Under the pieces are notes generated by a model. The model saw only the letters and a program-made list of their open reading frames with translations, was not told where the DNA came from and ran no database searches. A DNA stretch of 64,000 nucleotides, taken from assembly GCF_022201045.2 (NCBI RefSeq), contig NC_068559.1, positions 26,853,501-26,917,500 on the forward strand, written 5' to 3'. Below are positions 26,019-39,150 of the stretch, piece after piece (within the stretch, counting starts at the first letter, position 1; every line of letters begins with the position of its first letter). Source of the DNA: Citrus sinensis. Lineage: Eukaryota > Streptophyta > Magnoliopsida > Sapindales > Rutaceae. The position numbers and the translations under genes were made by a program.

Positions 26019-26119
26019 CTTTTAAACTATAAAGTTTAAGAGAATTTTTAATTTTTTTAAATCGTATGATTTTATAATTTATTAAAAAAATAAGTCTCTT
26101 AAATTACACGGTTTAAAAG
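26019..26119. repeat. Imperfect inverted repeat
   Basis: The arm at 26019-26047 (CTTTTAAACTATAAAGTTTAA and following) is matched by the reverse complement of 26095-26119 with several mismatches, enclosing about 50 AT-rich bases. AATGCAGGT lies directly repeated on both sides (near 25962 and 26128). It could be a decayed foldback element, but no clear target duplication is seen. Confidence 0.4.
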
Positions 26120-26171
26120 ACTAAAAAAATGCAGGTACCCGCACTTGAGAATTTGATATATATATATATAT

Positions 26172-26257
26172 AAATTGTTGCATCCTAATAAATAAAACGA
26201 TGAGATGTCTAAGAAAATTGTTGCATCCCAAAAAATAAAATGATGAGACATCTAAGA
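26172..26257. repeat. 43-bp tandem duplication
   Basis: Units 26172-26214 and 26215-26257 both begin AAATTGTTGCATCC and end ATCTAAGA or GTCTAAGA, with about five differences. No coding content. Confidence 0.85.
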
Positions 26258-28007
26258 AAAGCAAGAAAAAAAAATCCCAAGAATGGTAAAGTGAAATTGA
26301 ATAATCAATCAAACAACGAGTTGTTCGTTAATTTGGGAGAGGAAAAGAGAATAAATCTTTAACCATTTATGTATAACATGTTATTAATAACTTCATCACA
26401 TGTGTAAAATGTTTATGTCGTTTATATATTTAGAATATAAATAAGATCAAATGTCGTACTACTCGGAGAGCAAGAGATGCATGATATGTCATTGTTCACA
26501 GAGCTTGAATGTCATAATGTGTACAATTTCAATACATAGATGACATGTTGTTACTCCCCCCCCACCCTCCCCCCCCCCCTCTCTTTTTTTTTTCTCTGGA
26601 GTGTGATTTGCACGACTGATATAACTAACTAGATTGATTTAAGTTTAATTATTATACATTATTAAATATTAATTATTTTATTCCTTTTAAGCTTTTCTTC
26701 ACTCTGTCCCTCATGTCGACACTTTAATGAGTTCCTCTTAATCTTTTAATGAGCCTCTTTTAACTCAATCTTTATAATTTGTCATTCTCGTTTGACACGT
26801 GTATTCTTCTTGTTGGTTCAACTAAAATTTACCTCCAACAAAATATAATTTAATTACCTTTTTGAAAAGAAAAAAAAGTATTTGACATTTGAAACTATAA
26901 ATATATTTAACTTTTTGATATGGATACCTTCTCATACATACAACTAGAGTTTTTAATAAATATTCTAAATAAACTGTATAAACATTATAATAATATAACT
27001 GTAACATTAACTTGCCAAACTTCTTCTATTGTTGCAATCGTCCGCGACCCTTTTTCTTCTTCATTTGTTTAAAAATATAAGACAATTATATTTAGTAGTG
27101 AGACGAACGATTAATTAAATAATAACTAATTAATTTTTTCACCTTAAGATACAAAAGAACTATGAAATAAATTAGGCTCATAACCCCATTTGAATTTATT
27201 GTAGTATGTTTTTATGAGTGGATAAGATGAAGCCAATTTTGGGGTTGTTGTGGATAGGTGAACAAGTACAACTAAAGCATAAATTTAGATTAGACAAACC
27301 ATTCAACAGCCAGCTAATTATACAAGCGTGCAGGTGCTTACCAAGTGACGCAAAAAACAAAATTTTCTTTTCATACTAGAAAAGCTGTAGCAGTCAGGCC
27401 CTTAATTCTTACATAATTACAACCAATGCCGACAAATCTATGCGACTCCACCTGATTGGCCAGGAACTCCAAATTTTTCACAAAGTTGCAATTTCACAGT
27501 ACCCCAAGTCCTTGTCCGTGATTTTATCACCTAAAGTTTTAACTTCCACTTTATATCCTATAAGCCCCTGATTTCCTCACAATTCTTATTTAAGGCAAAC
27601 ATATCAAATCATATTAAGTAGATCCACACAACTAATTTTCTCTATTACTTATTAAGGGTAGTTTTTTTTTTCTTTTTCAGAGGTAACTTACAATCTACTA
27701 ATATTATAACCACGGGTTTATCGAAGGTCTCATCCGTTTGTTACTGAAGTCCAATGATTTAAAAGCTATAATTGCTTGAAATATAAATTTTGTTTGTGAA
27801 ACAAAAGTTGACAATTTTTGTTAAATATGACTTTAAAGGTTTGAAAAATAGTAATATAGTATAACTCAAAATTTTATACTTAATAAACATGATATCTATC
27901 AAATAACTATAAGTTTTGTAACAAAAAAAATAAGTTATCACTCACTCAATTGTATATATATAACAAACGATATTTCTTACAAAAGATCCTAACATTTGAT
28001 TATATAT

Positions 28008-28617
28008 TTAGGACATGTTTAGTAATGTTGTATCTTTTAAAATAATCGTTATAAAATAATCAATTGTAAAAAAAAAATTAAATATTTAGTAAAATTTATT
28101 TAAAACTTATTATTAAACATATTGTGAGTTTTAGAAGCATGTATATATTTAGTAAGGCTTACTGCTGAGCTGTTGTAATAAAGTAAATAACTAAAATAAA
28201 TATAATATTGAATAAAATTTAATTACATATTTATAAACATGTATATAATTTTTTTATTGTGTATATATTACTTTATAGCTAAAATAATTTTTTCTATCTC
28301 TATTAATGTTATTTTTCATTTGCCATGTTAATATAATTGGTAACTATAATGTTCTCTTTAAAGTTAATAATTTTAATTACTAATTGAATATAAATAATTT
28401 TAGATTTTTATAATCTACATGAGGATATAAGAAATTGTATTAAATATAAAAGTGATTCTCAAAATCAGATTTTAAAATGCTATTTCTTTTCTACTTTTCA
28501 AATTTTGCTCAAGGATAGGGTGATTTTATCAAAAGTAACTTTTAAAAAAATTTATTAAGTGCTAAAACTAACTTTTAATCCTTTTTATCACTTTTGAGCC
28601 TTTTAAATATGCCCTTA
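28008..28617. mobile_element. Possible Tourist/Harbinger-like MITE
   Basis: The 604-bp segment 28011-28614 starts GGACATGTTTA and ends with the near-inverse TAAATATGCCC (9 of 11 positions). It is flanked by the trinucleotide TTA on each side (28008-28010 and 28615-28617). A 3-bp TTA duplication and a GGnCATGTTT-type terminus fit non-autonomous PIF/Harbinger elements. The inverted repeats are short and mismatched and the TTA could be chance in AT-rich DNA, so the call is tentative. Confidence 0.45.
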
Positions 28618-31600
28618 CTCATGACTCAATTTTTGGATATTAAATTTTATTACTTGTGAAATTATTTATTACTCATTCTGTTATCCCTAAAATAAATATT
28701 ACAACATATTACAAGTTGGGGAAAAAAATTAAAAGAGAGACTTATTTGATAAAACTTATTAAAATATAGTTCAAAACTAAAAAAAATGAAAATAGGGGTC
28801 TAGATTAAAAATTTCAAAGCCTGAGACGCTGTGAAGACGGAAAAAACATATTACAAGTTGGGGGAAAAAAAAAGGAAAAATGAGAGAAAAGGAGAAAGCC
28901 AGTGCGTGAAAGATACGTCTGGAACATTCCATTAGGGAGGTAGGTCCCATAGTAAGAGTTTTGGATAGGGACGAAGCCCCGAGGGCCAAGACACACACAC
29001 ACACACCAACACCAACATACGCCATCGCGAAAAGCGGCTAATGGATAAACTTGGGCCCACGCAGCACGCTATATCGTTGAAAACTTTATTTTCTTTCCTT
29101 GGCAGTCACGTGGTGGCCACGTTTTAGGTCGGTAAAGGTCACCTGTAACCATTGATTTATCGAGGTTTGTTGACGCGGACGTAGTTGATGGTGATGATAT
29201 CCACGTTGCTGCTTTTGTAGGTCCCACGGAGCGTGGTTTAGCTGTGGGGGGCACTGTGATAGGTGGGTATGTTGCATTGGCGTTGTTACACGTTTTAGCT
29301 TGTCGATGCGCGGGGGAGCGGGACGAGGAAAATTGAAGATGAGAATGATAGAGAGATGAAATGAAAAAGGTCCCCCGAATACTTGTCTGCGCGACTTATC
29401 TAATCCGCTTCCAATAAACGTCGGCAGAAGAAACTGGGCCTTGAATTTGATTGAAATTACGAGCATGCCACTTTTGTTGTGGGATCATAAGCGAAATACG
29501 CCGCCGCCGGCCTTACTTTGTCTCCTCGTGACCAACCAAAAGAATATCCTTTTTTAATGTAGCCATATAATTCAACGTGATAAATTTCATTTTGCACATT
29601 TTTGAACCTTTCACTTGCTTTCTGTATGCAACTAAGGAGATGTGAGCTTTGCTCGTGGAAAACATGAACATATTAGATGCTTTCTTAGTTGTGAAAGGCA
29701 GAAGAATTGTCTATTGGATAACTGGACTTAAATCATAAATAAATAATAAATAATTCACGTGAAAATTGGTTGAATTGTTGGGAAATTATCCAGTAAGTAA
29801 AACAGTGAACTTGATGTTAATTTTTTCTTCTAGATAATTAGAAAATATATTTTACATCATGACTTATAATTTTGTTGTATTTTTTTTTAAGATAGACAGC
29901 GGATGAAATTCAAATCAAAATTTTAATCTCTATCTCCTCCATGAATTAAATTTGAGTGCCGGTTAAATAAACTTATTTGAAAATCAGTCAACCAATTAGA
30001 ATCAATTTCTTCAACATAAAATTTTGAATGTAAATCATTAGCTTGATAATGTAATATTTGGGGGAAAAAAGATTGTCTTGTAATTTTCTATTTAAATTAC
30101 ATAAAAAATTAGATGCATTTTTGTAATACGGCATAAATTTAAAGAAATATAAACCAATTATTGGGTCTGCCAATAAAAATCAATTTTCTTCAGCACAAAT
30201 AAAATTTTACAGTTATTATGTGCACTGTCTTTTCCCCAATGGGGAACCATATTGTTAGTTAAAGACTCGTCTAATTTTTATTTCAGGCAAGAAACAATCT
30301 CTCTGCAATAAGAAGAAGTTAATTGGTACCACTTAAGCCTCACCAAAAGTCCTAGAAATGTCAATGACTTGGGCTGCCAAATTGTTGCGATGGGTAAATT
30401 ATAAATATATCTCTATGTGCTGTCATTTTCATGACCGGCCACGTGTAACACATGAAATCAAGCCTATCCGTGCGTAATTCAATTAAAGCCAAACACCTCC
30501 TTAATGATAGATATGTAAATGTGTCAAACATGTGATTGATTTTACAATTCTCGAATCTTCTAGAGGGAAAAAACTATTTATACTGAATTTTAGCCCTGAA
30601 TTTACGCTTTAAAAATCAAAACGTACCTTTTAATTTAGTTTCATTTGCTTTTTATTTTCTCTTATTAAATAAAACGGTGTGTTTTGACTTTCGAAACACA
30701 AATTCAAGCCAAAATTTGGGGTAAATAGCAGCACTCATTCTCCGGCTTATCCGCTCGCCGGCTTGGCGTCCTTGGCAGCGCCATGCCGTCAGTCGAGTCA
30801 AAACCTCTCCCTTGGCTTTTGATCAAGCAAAAATGCAAAATATTGATTGTTTATTAATATTATCACGATATTTGTTTATATTCTTTGACCTATGATATTT
30901 CACTCTTCGTTGGGAACCGAAAGCGAGCCTTGCCTTTAGCCTTACCCAGCTGTCAATTACGAGCAGACAGCTCACCTCATCCACTTCAAAAGTTCTATCT
31001 AACCTTTAAACCCCTAAAATTAATGAATTTACAGATTTATCCCTTTAATTGGGTTGTGCTATGCTACACCATATGTAATGTACAGAAACTGTTGAATTGT
31101 CTCTTAAAATTAAAATATTATAGTACGCGAAACAATTGGATTACCATGAATGACATATTACATGGTCTAACCCCTTTAATTGATACTCGGTACTTTTAAT
31201 TTTCCGAAAAAATCTATGAAACATATTTATATGTCACGCATTCGTATTAAAAAATGAATGTGATTAAATTAAGATATCCATTACGAGCAATTATTAGCTT
31301 GGGGTCCCATAGCCCATTGCATGAATTTATGCGCATTCGCAAATGAATCTTGGACGTGAATGGTTGGATATTTTGACAATTCAATAAAATATATTAAAAT
31401 AATTTTCGAACTTACGAGTAGGATCATTGGCGTATTGCAAGCCGAATGCATTTTGTCCTCTCATTTGGTAGATGTGATTTGTTGATTTTAAAAGTGCCGA
31501 GAACTTGCGATTTTGGGGGGGCGCACTAAAAAAATAGTCACAAAAGGTGTGCTATTAGTCTAAAGTTGTGTCTCGCTGTGGCTAATAATTTTATAATACC

Positions 31601-32400
31601 ATAGGATAATCTTCTTTTTTCCTACCTATTACACATATTGCACGTAGTGGTCGTACTAGGGCTAGGTTGTAATCTTATTAAAATATAATTTGTAAAGCCT
31701 AATCCTCTACTTATCTGTATTTGACCTAATCTTAATCCTTAAATTATGTAATTAGATAAATGTTAGATTATTTAATAGAGAAAGCGCTCACTATTGGAGG
31801 ATAATGTTCTTTATTAAAACTCAAGAAACCCCATTTCACCTACAAATGGTTTACCAAACAAACCTATTATTATCACAAAAATCATCCTAAATTTTGTTAC
31901 ATACCATCTAATAACTAAATGATAAATTCTCTTACTATATCTTGGGATGATCATATTTGAATAATTGTACCATGCACATAGTTATCTAAGCGTTTTTTTA
32001 AATTGATTTTTAATTACAATTGCCTTTCTTATGTACATTAAATTTAAATTCATATAAATCGTAAAACACATTAGCTGATTATTGATTAAATCACGAAACA
32101 CATCGGTTGTTTTGAAAATTAAAATTTAATTTTTAGTGTTTTACACCACTGCATTGGTTTATTATATACACCAAAATTAAGTGCCAAGAGAGCGGTCAAT
32201 CGGTCGCAACAATCAAGAGACCGAGATTTGGCTTGGCAGAGTAAAAAACAAGAAAATAAACCCAAAACACGAGGACATTCTCGTATTTTCAATCACCAAC
32301 GTGAAAACTACCAAATACTAGAGTTAAACTTTAACTGTGGTTAGCTTTATGGAAGTCTATCCATTAGAGAAAATTATATTATCTTCCAATATAAATTTCA
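28618..32400. other. Intergenic region with a GC-richer island near 28880-29520
   Basis: No gene model is supported. Around 28880-29520 the base composition rises well above its surroundings and includes a G-box core CACGTG at 29107-29112 and a (CA)n run near 28991-29005, yet the open frames there on either strand show no family motif or splice structure. A second GC-richer patch lies near 30740-30830. The sequence ACATATTACAAGTTGGGG occurs twice, near 28694 and 28847. The right end approaches the TPS9 promoter. Confidence 0.45.
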
Positions 32401-33370
32401 TTTTTCACGTTCGCGTCTTTCGTTCATTTTCTCTCATTCACTAACTCGTTTCTCTCTTTGACGATTCATCACGAGCTAACGGCATTTTTTTTAAAAGCGT
32501 TTACGGAACTCTCGCTCTGCCGCGTCGTAGCTGCCGTCTCCGATCGATCACTGCAGTGTTAATCGTAAGGTTACTGCCGGCTGATTTTTTTTTGACCGTT
32601 GAAGCTTGTGTCTTGTCTTGGGATCTTTAATAAACTTACTGTTTAATTTGTCTCTGTTTTGCTGTTCTCTGTTTGGTTGCCAAGAAATGATGACAAAAAG
32701 AATGAGAAAGTAAAGTTCTGATCTCGTCTTTTAGATTATAATTTCTTCATTGTTTTCCCGAAACAAAAAAAGAACGTGAGTTTAAGATATAGGAGTCGTT
32801 AGTTCCGGGTTTTTCTCGGCAACCAAACAGAAGATTTAGCGTTTTGGTTGAGTTTATTTGTTTATATCTTTGATTTCTAGTGATGTTTTAATTGTTAAGT
32901 GTGTGATTTTGACTCCCAAGTGCAGGAAATATGTGATTCTAGTGGTTTCATGGAAGTTTCGTGATCTGATCGTTAAATTCTTTTCGGTTTTAGTTTTTCA
33001 GGTGGGATCTTGTTTCTTTAGAAGTGTATTTTTTTTTTCAATGTTAATGTATTTTTTTTTGGTTTCTGTAGATCTGATAAACTATGGATTGTTGTTTACA
33101 GCTTTTTACGGCTTTCTTCATAATCTTCCTCTTTCCATTATTTGTTAGTTTGACTGTTTTTATGAAGCGCATTGGATGTGTATATTTTTGTAGGAATAAA
33201 ATAACATTCATGTAATTATGGACAAATTATTTTGCTATAGAATTGAGGAAATGGAAAATGAATTTTTGTTTAGGGTTAAAGATTTTACAGCTCTCAGTTA
33301 TAGTTTAGCTGCATTGTAAACAAAGCCATGATTGATACTTTCGTAGGACTTGTAGGTCTTTGTTTTTTTC

Positions 33371-33690
33371 GCCTCTTCATGATTCTCATTATATTATTAT
33401 CGTCATTCGATGTCACTATTGCTTTCATCCACCTGTTTATTCAATGGGATTTTTTTTGTATTGTGAATGATTTATCTGAATTTAATGATGCTTTTTTCGC
33501 ATGGACACGTAGCTCTTTCCTCTTTTAGCTCCTCGTCATGATTGTCATTATATTATTATCTTTTTTTGTTATCGCTACTTTTTTCATCCAATTGTCTATG
33601 AAATGGGAGTATTTTTTGTTGTGTGATACTGTAACTGAGTTTATTTTTGATGCTTTCCTCCATTGGAGGTTATTGCATTAGTTATGAATT
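33371..33690. repeat. Diverged tandem duplication in the TPS9 leader intron
   Basis: A segment starting CCTCTTCATGATTCTCATTA (near 33372) recurs about 159 bases later as CCTCGTCATGATTGTCATTA. Similarity continues through TTCATCCA, AATGGGA and GATGCTTT blocks to about 33660. It is noticeably diverged, so old. Confidence 0.65.
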
Positions 33691-33969
33691 ACTTTTTTGG
33701 CTGAAAGGACTCACAGTTGGCTGGTTATTTAGTTTTCTCATATTAGCTTTGTTAAAAAAGAAAACCCGTTCAATATGAATCTGCTGGTTTTACTTGTTGG
33801 TAATTAGTCTGCTGTCAATCTTGGGCTCTCGAAAGTGCAGGTTGCTTTGCGTCCCTATCTCTTTTAAACTGTACTAGGTGGAACCTTGTAGATTTTATTG
33901 AAAAACCTGCTCTTAACCACGTTACTTGTGTCTTGCACATACTTTGTGACTACCTTTAGATGTCGGATG

Positions 33970-34031
33970 GGAGGGATGGCTACTCAATGTTATGTTGATT
34001 GGAGGGATGACTACTCAATATTATGTTGATT
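33970..34031. repeat. 31-bp tandem duplication in the TPS9 leader intron
   Basis: Units 33970-34000 and 34001-34031 both read GGAGGGATG(G/A)CTACTCAAT and end TTATGTTGATT, with two substitutions. Confidence 0.85.
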
Positions 34032-34265
34032 TTATAATGATATGAACACGGCATTTTGTGCTTGATGATCTCTGGTTTGTTTGGATGAGCTCCCTTGTAT
34101 TTGTGTAAAATATGGACCACAGTGCACTGGCAGCAATGAATTGTTATTAATGCACTATTATTTTCCTTTAGGTTTGTGGACTCATCTATTCAAAAGATTT
34201 CTCTGCTAGGAAGTGTGTTTCTTTGCATTGTGCTGTAGAAAGTTTCTCTCGGGTCTCGACCAGTA

Positions 34266-37040
34266 ATGGCATCAAGATCGTGTGCAAATTTCCTGGATTT
34301 GGCTTCTGGAGGCCTGTTAGATATTCCTCAAACTCCAAGGACTCTTCCCCGGGTGATGACTGTTCCTGGAATTATCTCTGATGCAGATGGTTATGACAGT
34401 AATGATGGGGATTCAGATGCTACCTCATCGGGTAGTCGGGAGCGGAAAATTATTGTGGCAAATATGTTACCTTTGCATGCTAAAAGGGATACTGAAACTG
34501 GTAAATGGTGCTTCAGCTTAGATGAGGATTTACTTTTGTTACACCTGAAGGATGGTTTCTCCTCGGACACTGAGGTTATCTATGTGGGATCTCTCAAAGC
34601 TGATATAGATGCCGGTGAACAGGAGGAAGTTGCCCAAAAATTGCTTGATGATTTTAATTGTGTGCCGACCTTTCTACCCCATGACCTGCAGAAGAAGTTC
34701 TACCTCGGGTTCTGTAAACAGCACTTGTGGCCACTTTTTCACTATATGCTACCCATGTGTCCGGACCATGGTGATCGCTTTGACCGCGTTCTTTGGCAAG
34801 CTTATGTTTCTGCTAACAAGATATTTGCAGACAAGGTGATGGAAGTAATCAATCCTGATGACGATTGTGTTTGGGTTCATGATTACCACTTAATGGTTCT
34901 CCCCACATTTTTGAGGAAACGATTCAATCGAATCAAACTTGGATTCTTCCTCCATAGCCCATTTCCTTCCTCAGAAATATACAGAACCTTACCTGTGCGA
35001 GATGAAATTCTGAGGGGCCTGTTGAATTGTGATCTTATTGGTTTTCATACATTTGATTATGCGCGTCACTTCTTGTCATGCTGCAGTAGGATGCTGGGCC
35101 TGGACTACGAATCTAAGCGTGGACATATAGGGCTTGATTACTTTGGCCGCACAGTGTATATTAAAATTTTGCCCGTAGGTGTTCACATGGGTCGGCTAGA
35201 ATCTGTTTTAAATCTTCCTGCTACTGCTACCAAGATCAAAGAGATTGAGAAACAGTTTGATGGAAAAAAATTGATTCTGGGTATTGATGATATGGACATA
35301 TTTAAAGGCATCAGTTTGAAGTTACTGGCTATGGAACAGCTCTTACAGCAGCATCCTGGAATGCGGGGCAAAGTAGTCCTGGTTCAAATTGTCAATCCTG
35401 CAAGGGGCTCTGGGAAAGATGTCCAGGAAGCAAAGAAAGAGACCTATTTAACTGCCAAAAGGATCAATGAAGTTTATGGTTCGCCTAATTATGAACCAGT
35501 GGTTCTAATTGATCGTCCTGTTCCTCGCTTTGAAAAGTCAGCCTATTATGCTGTCGCTGAATGTTGCATTGTGAATGCTGTGAGGGATGGCATGAACTTA
35601 GTCCCTTACAAATACATTGTCTGCAGGCAGGGAACCCCAATTATGGATGAAGCTTTAGGTAGAGAGAGAGATTCTCCTCACACAAGCATGCTTGTTGTTT
35701 CTGAGTTCATTGGTTGCTCACCTTCTTTAAGTGGGGCAATTAGGGTCAACCCATGGGACATCGATGCTGTAGCAGATGCCATGACTTTGGCCATTAACAT
35801 GCGTGATTCTGAGAAGCAATTGCGGCATGAAAAACATTATCGCTATGTCAGTACTCATGATGTGGCTTATTGGGCACGCAGTTTTGCACAGGACTTGGAG
35901 AGAGCATGCAGAGATCATTATAGCAAGCGCTGTTGGGGAATTGGATTGGGTTTAGGGTTCAGAGTGCTCTCTCTTTCTCCAAGTTTCAGGAGATTGTCCA
36001 TTGATCACATTGTTTCAGCGTATAGAAAGACTGAAAGAAGGGCAATATTTCTGGATTATGACGGTACTGTTGTTCCGGAAACCTCCATTATTAAATCGCC
36101 TGGCCCTGAAGTTATCTCTGTTTTAAAAACTCTATGCAGTGATCCCAATAACACTGTATTTATTGTTAGTGGGAGGGGAAGAAGTTCTCTGAGTGAGTGG
36201 CTTGCACCATGTGAAATGCTGGGAATAGCAGCTGAACATGGATATTTCATCAGGTATGCTTCTGAAAATATATTTAGAATCTATGGCCTGTAATTTTGAT
36301 TGTTTTTGGGGATAAACTCAGAAAATTTCTTTATTCTTGATGCAGGTGGAATAAAACTTCAGAATGGGAAACCAATCACTTGGGTGCTGATCTGGAATGG
36401 AAAAAAATTGTGGAACCTGTCATGAGATCATATACAGAAGCGACGGATGGCTCAAATATAGAGATTAAAGAGAGTGCATTAGTGTGGCACCATCAAGATG
36501 CGGATCCTGACTTTGGGTCTTGCCAGGCCAAGGAATTACTGGATCACCTGGAAAGTGTTCTTGCAAATGAACCAGCAGTTGTTAAAAGGGGTCAACATAT
36601 TGTTGAAGTTAAGCCACAGGTATTGAGGCCTTCTTCCATTTCAGTCTCTCTCTCTCTCTCTGTTTGTGTGCGAGCGCGCGCGTGCAAACTTGATGATTAA
36701 TTGTTTGTAAATGCAGGGAGTAAGCAAAGGGTTGGTAGCTGAAAAGGTTCTTGTGAGAATGTTCAATGGTGGGAGGCCACCGGACTTTGTGATGTGCGTT
36801 GGTGATGATAGGTCGGATGAAGATATGTTTGAGAGCATCTTAAGTACAGTGTCTGGTCCATCTTTGCCAGTACCTCCAGAGATTTTTGCGTGCACAGTTG
36901 GGCGAAAGCCAAGCAAGGCCAAGTATTATCTTGATGATGCTACTGATGTTCTGAAGTTGCTTCAAGGCCTTGCAACTGCTTCTAGTTCAAAGCCTAGGCA
37001 TCTTGCAGATATTGAGGTCTCTTTTGAGAGTGGTACTTAA
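34266..37040 (+). CDS. TPS9: Class II trehalose-6-phosphate synthase/phosphatase-like protein, TPS9-type
   Basis: Bifunctional-looking protein of the class II TPS family, thought to be regulatory in trehalose-6-phosphate and SnRK1 sugar signalling; in plants most class II members show little or no synthase activity. Three coding exons, 34266-36253, 36346-36619 and 36717-37040, give 861 residues, as in Arabidopsis TPS9 (about 860). The N-terminus MASRSCANFLDLASG is typical of TPS9/TPS10. The glycosyltransferase-20 domain spans roughly 60-545, with VHDYHLMVLPTFLR and GFFLHSPFPSSEIY. The HAD-type phosphatase domain spans about 590-850, with motif I DYDGT at 597-601 and GDDRSDEDMF at 783-792, so both aspartate motifs are intact. 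The large first exon carrying most of the protein is the usual class II structure. A probable leader intron lies upstream. It is most similar to TPS9 among the members I can recall; TPS8 and TPS10 are the alternatives. Confidence 0.94.
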
Positions 37041-39150
37041 GATGAAAACCAATAAAAACCAAATACACATATTTTCACCAGTTCCGTATATTTGAACCCT
37101 TTTCAAAAGGATTCTGCCCCATGAATTACTGGAAATTTTGTTGACCAAGTTGACTCTATACATTCTGCGGTTGGACCTTGGAGATGCAACTCAGATATCT
37201 CAGAAGTTGAAGTGTCATCATGGTGATGTTGACAAGATTGAGGTGGACATGGAAATTCTCTCAAACATGTTACTGTCGTCATTGATATTGCATTTACTGG
37301 TGCCATTAGGGGCTCTCTTTCGGGGTTCAGATTCAGATTTTCTGATGTCCATAGTGCTGGCTTTTTAATTCTCCTCCACCCACCCCCCCCCCTCCCCCCC
37401 ACCCAACCGATAGAAGGCACCTTAACTTGTATAGTTACAGCATTTATTCTCAATACATAAATCTCACCGTGAGCTCTCTTGCTTTTTTTTTTTTTGATAT
37501 TATGATATATTACAATCCCTATATAAGAGGGAAGCCAAGACCCAATAATAGCTGGACTCGAACCCACCTTGGGCACGAGTTAAATGGGAGATGCCGAGTG
37601 GGGTTGTAAGGGCTACATAGAGAATCCCAAAAGATTAATAAGGAGACTTAAATGTTTACTGCTGGTAGAGGTTCTTTTTTCAATCAATGTCGAGACAAAA
37701 GGTGGGAAACAAAGAGGTTGCGAGTATCATCCAGATATTTGTTCATACCTATCTTTTAGCCTTTTACAATTTCTGTATTAGGTAGGTATAGACAATTAGA
37801 CACCAATATGATTGAATACGAAGCAGAATTATCTGCCAATGCCAGTTACGCATGCATGGTGTATTGTCTTATTTACGCAAAGGATGTGGTCTGTATAAAA
37901 TTTTACAATTAGCGTTAAATTTTGAGCATCACTGGTGGTGGGATCACATGTTGGCTCAGACCAAATTTGATCATCAGAATAATTGGATGGTCCAAAATTA
38001 TATGCTTCTTTACTGTTATTTATAAAAGGGCAGAGAATTATGGATATGGTTCTTCAAGCTATCTCCTTCACTGCATAACCAAAAAGCTCCTGTATGGGGT
38101 CTCTCTATTATTTCACGCGACAACTTGCTTCAGCCTGGCCTCACACTCACACTCACACTCAAGACACCTACCCCTGGTAGGCGGTAGCTTTAGCCGGCCC
38201 AAGGATAGGCCTGCGCAGTCAGCTATTTATTTGTAAGCTGGTTAAAAACAAAATTTTGCCAAAATCTTTTCTCCTGTAATCCTGGGTAAAAATTTAGACA
38301 AGGTTTTATTGGACTAAATTTTATTATGTTGGGGACCGCGATACCATTAGCCATTAGCTTGTTTCTTGTTGGACACTAACGAGGCCTTGAAATTACTTCA
38401 GTCAAATCTTAGGCCGACTCGTTTGACACGTGCCTCTTAAATTTTCAGTAATGGTTTCAAATATTTACCAGGCGACAATTACAAAACAACGGCCACCTGA
38501 TTACTTTATTAGCAAAATTAATTAGCACTAGGCCATGTCACTTCGCACATGCGCAAAGTGCCACCTAGCAGAGAAATAACCATTGGAGCACAGGACTTAT
38601 TAAATTTAAACAATAGCTTTTATTTAATACTCCTGGCTTGTAACAAACAACATTTAGAGAATTTAGGTAAAGAATGTAGTAATGTTGATTGTTAATAGTA
38701 TTTATTGCTAAAAATTAATTAGTAGATCTAAAACATAATCGAAGCGTATGTCTTCATTTCCTCCCTCTCTCTCGGCTCCACTGGCTCCTCTGGTCGTCTT
38801 TGCTTTTCATTTTTTATTTTTTTCTCTACTTTCATTGTCTACTGTGCATCAACTTTTTTCCTTAAAAAAAGAAAAAAGAAAAGAGAAAAAACCTCCTTTT
38901 CACTTTCTTTGGGGACCAAAAAACCCATATTCACTCACACTTGCTCAGTAGTGAGTCTATTAGCTAGTGAGTGTAATACTAGACCAGTCTCGTTTTGATA
39001 TATATATTCTCACCGTTTTGCTCAAAACCCAGATATGAACTAGGGTGTGTTTTTTTTTTTTTTTTTAATTTAATGTAATGCGTTAAAATTTAAAGCTTGA
39101 TTCTTTTATATCCAAAGCTTTTGTTTGGGTTTCTTTTCGGAATCTGAGTA
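37041..39150. other. Intergenic region between TPS9 and the first NHL gene
   Basis: Contains the TPS9 3' UTR and, further right, the promoter of the NHL gene. The minus-strand open frame at 37103-37576 is an antisense shadow without motifs. A C-rich stretch runs from about 37377 to 37403. A possible retroposon is listed separately. Confidence 0.5.
37483..37600 (-). mobile_element. Possible SINE-like retroposon, minus strand
   Basis: Read on the minus strand, a good Pol III B box GGTTCGAGTCC (complement of 37554-37564) is followed about 58 bases later by a 13-base A-tail (T run at 37483-37495). A convincing A box and a target duplication were not found. The body differs from the SINE at 12878, so it would be another family. 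Confidence 0.35.

Larger units (their letters stand above)
24853..28007. other. Gene-free AT-rich intergenic region
   Basis: No coding region is supported. Simple repeats include (TA)n at about 25976-26000 and 26156-26172, and a C-rich stretch at about 26555-26579. Two structured repeats are listed separately. Confidence 0.55.
32401..34265 (+). promoter_or_regulatory. Probable 5' leader and leader intron of TPS9
   Basis: A consensus donor GTAAGG begins at 32565, in a CT-rich, leader-like stretch. A good acceptor, TTGTGCTGTAG, ends at 34238, 27 bases before the start codon, leaving a short leader before ATG at 34266. The intervening 1.7 kb is T-rich, like plant introns, with no coding pattern. 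Leader introns are common in class II trehalose-phosphate synthase genes. The transcription start was not located. Confidence 0.5.

Noticed and set aside
29086..29466. 126-codon open frame on the minus strand in the GC-richer island
   Set aside because: No recognisable domain, no splice partner and biased composition; not enough to call a gene.
31524..31600. CACTA-like transposon end (CACTAAAAAAATAG)
   Set aside because: No matching inverted end and no 3-bp target duplication found; the motif is short and AT-rich.
37103..37576. 157-codon open frame on the minus strand
   Set aside because: Low-complexity and motif-free, antisense to the TPS9 3' region; reads as a chance frame.
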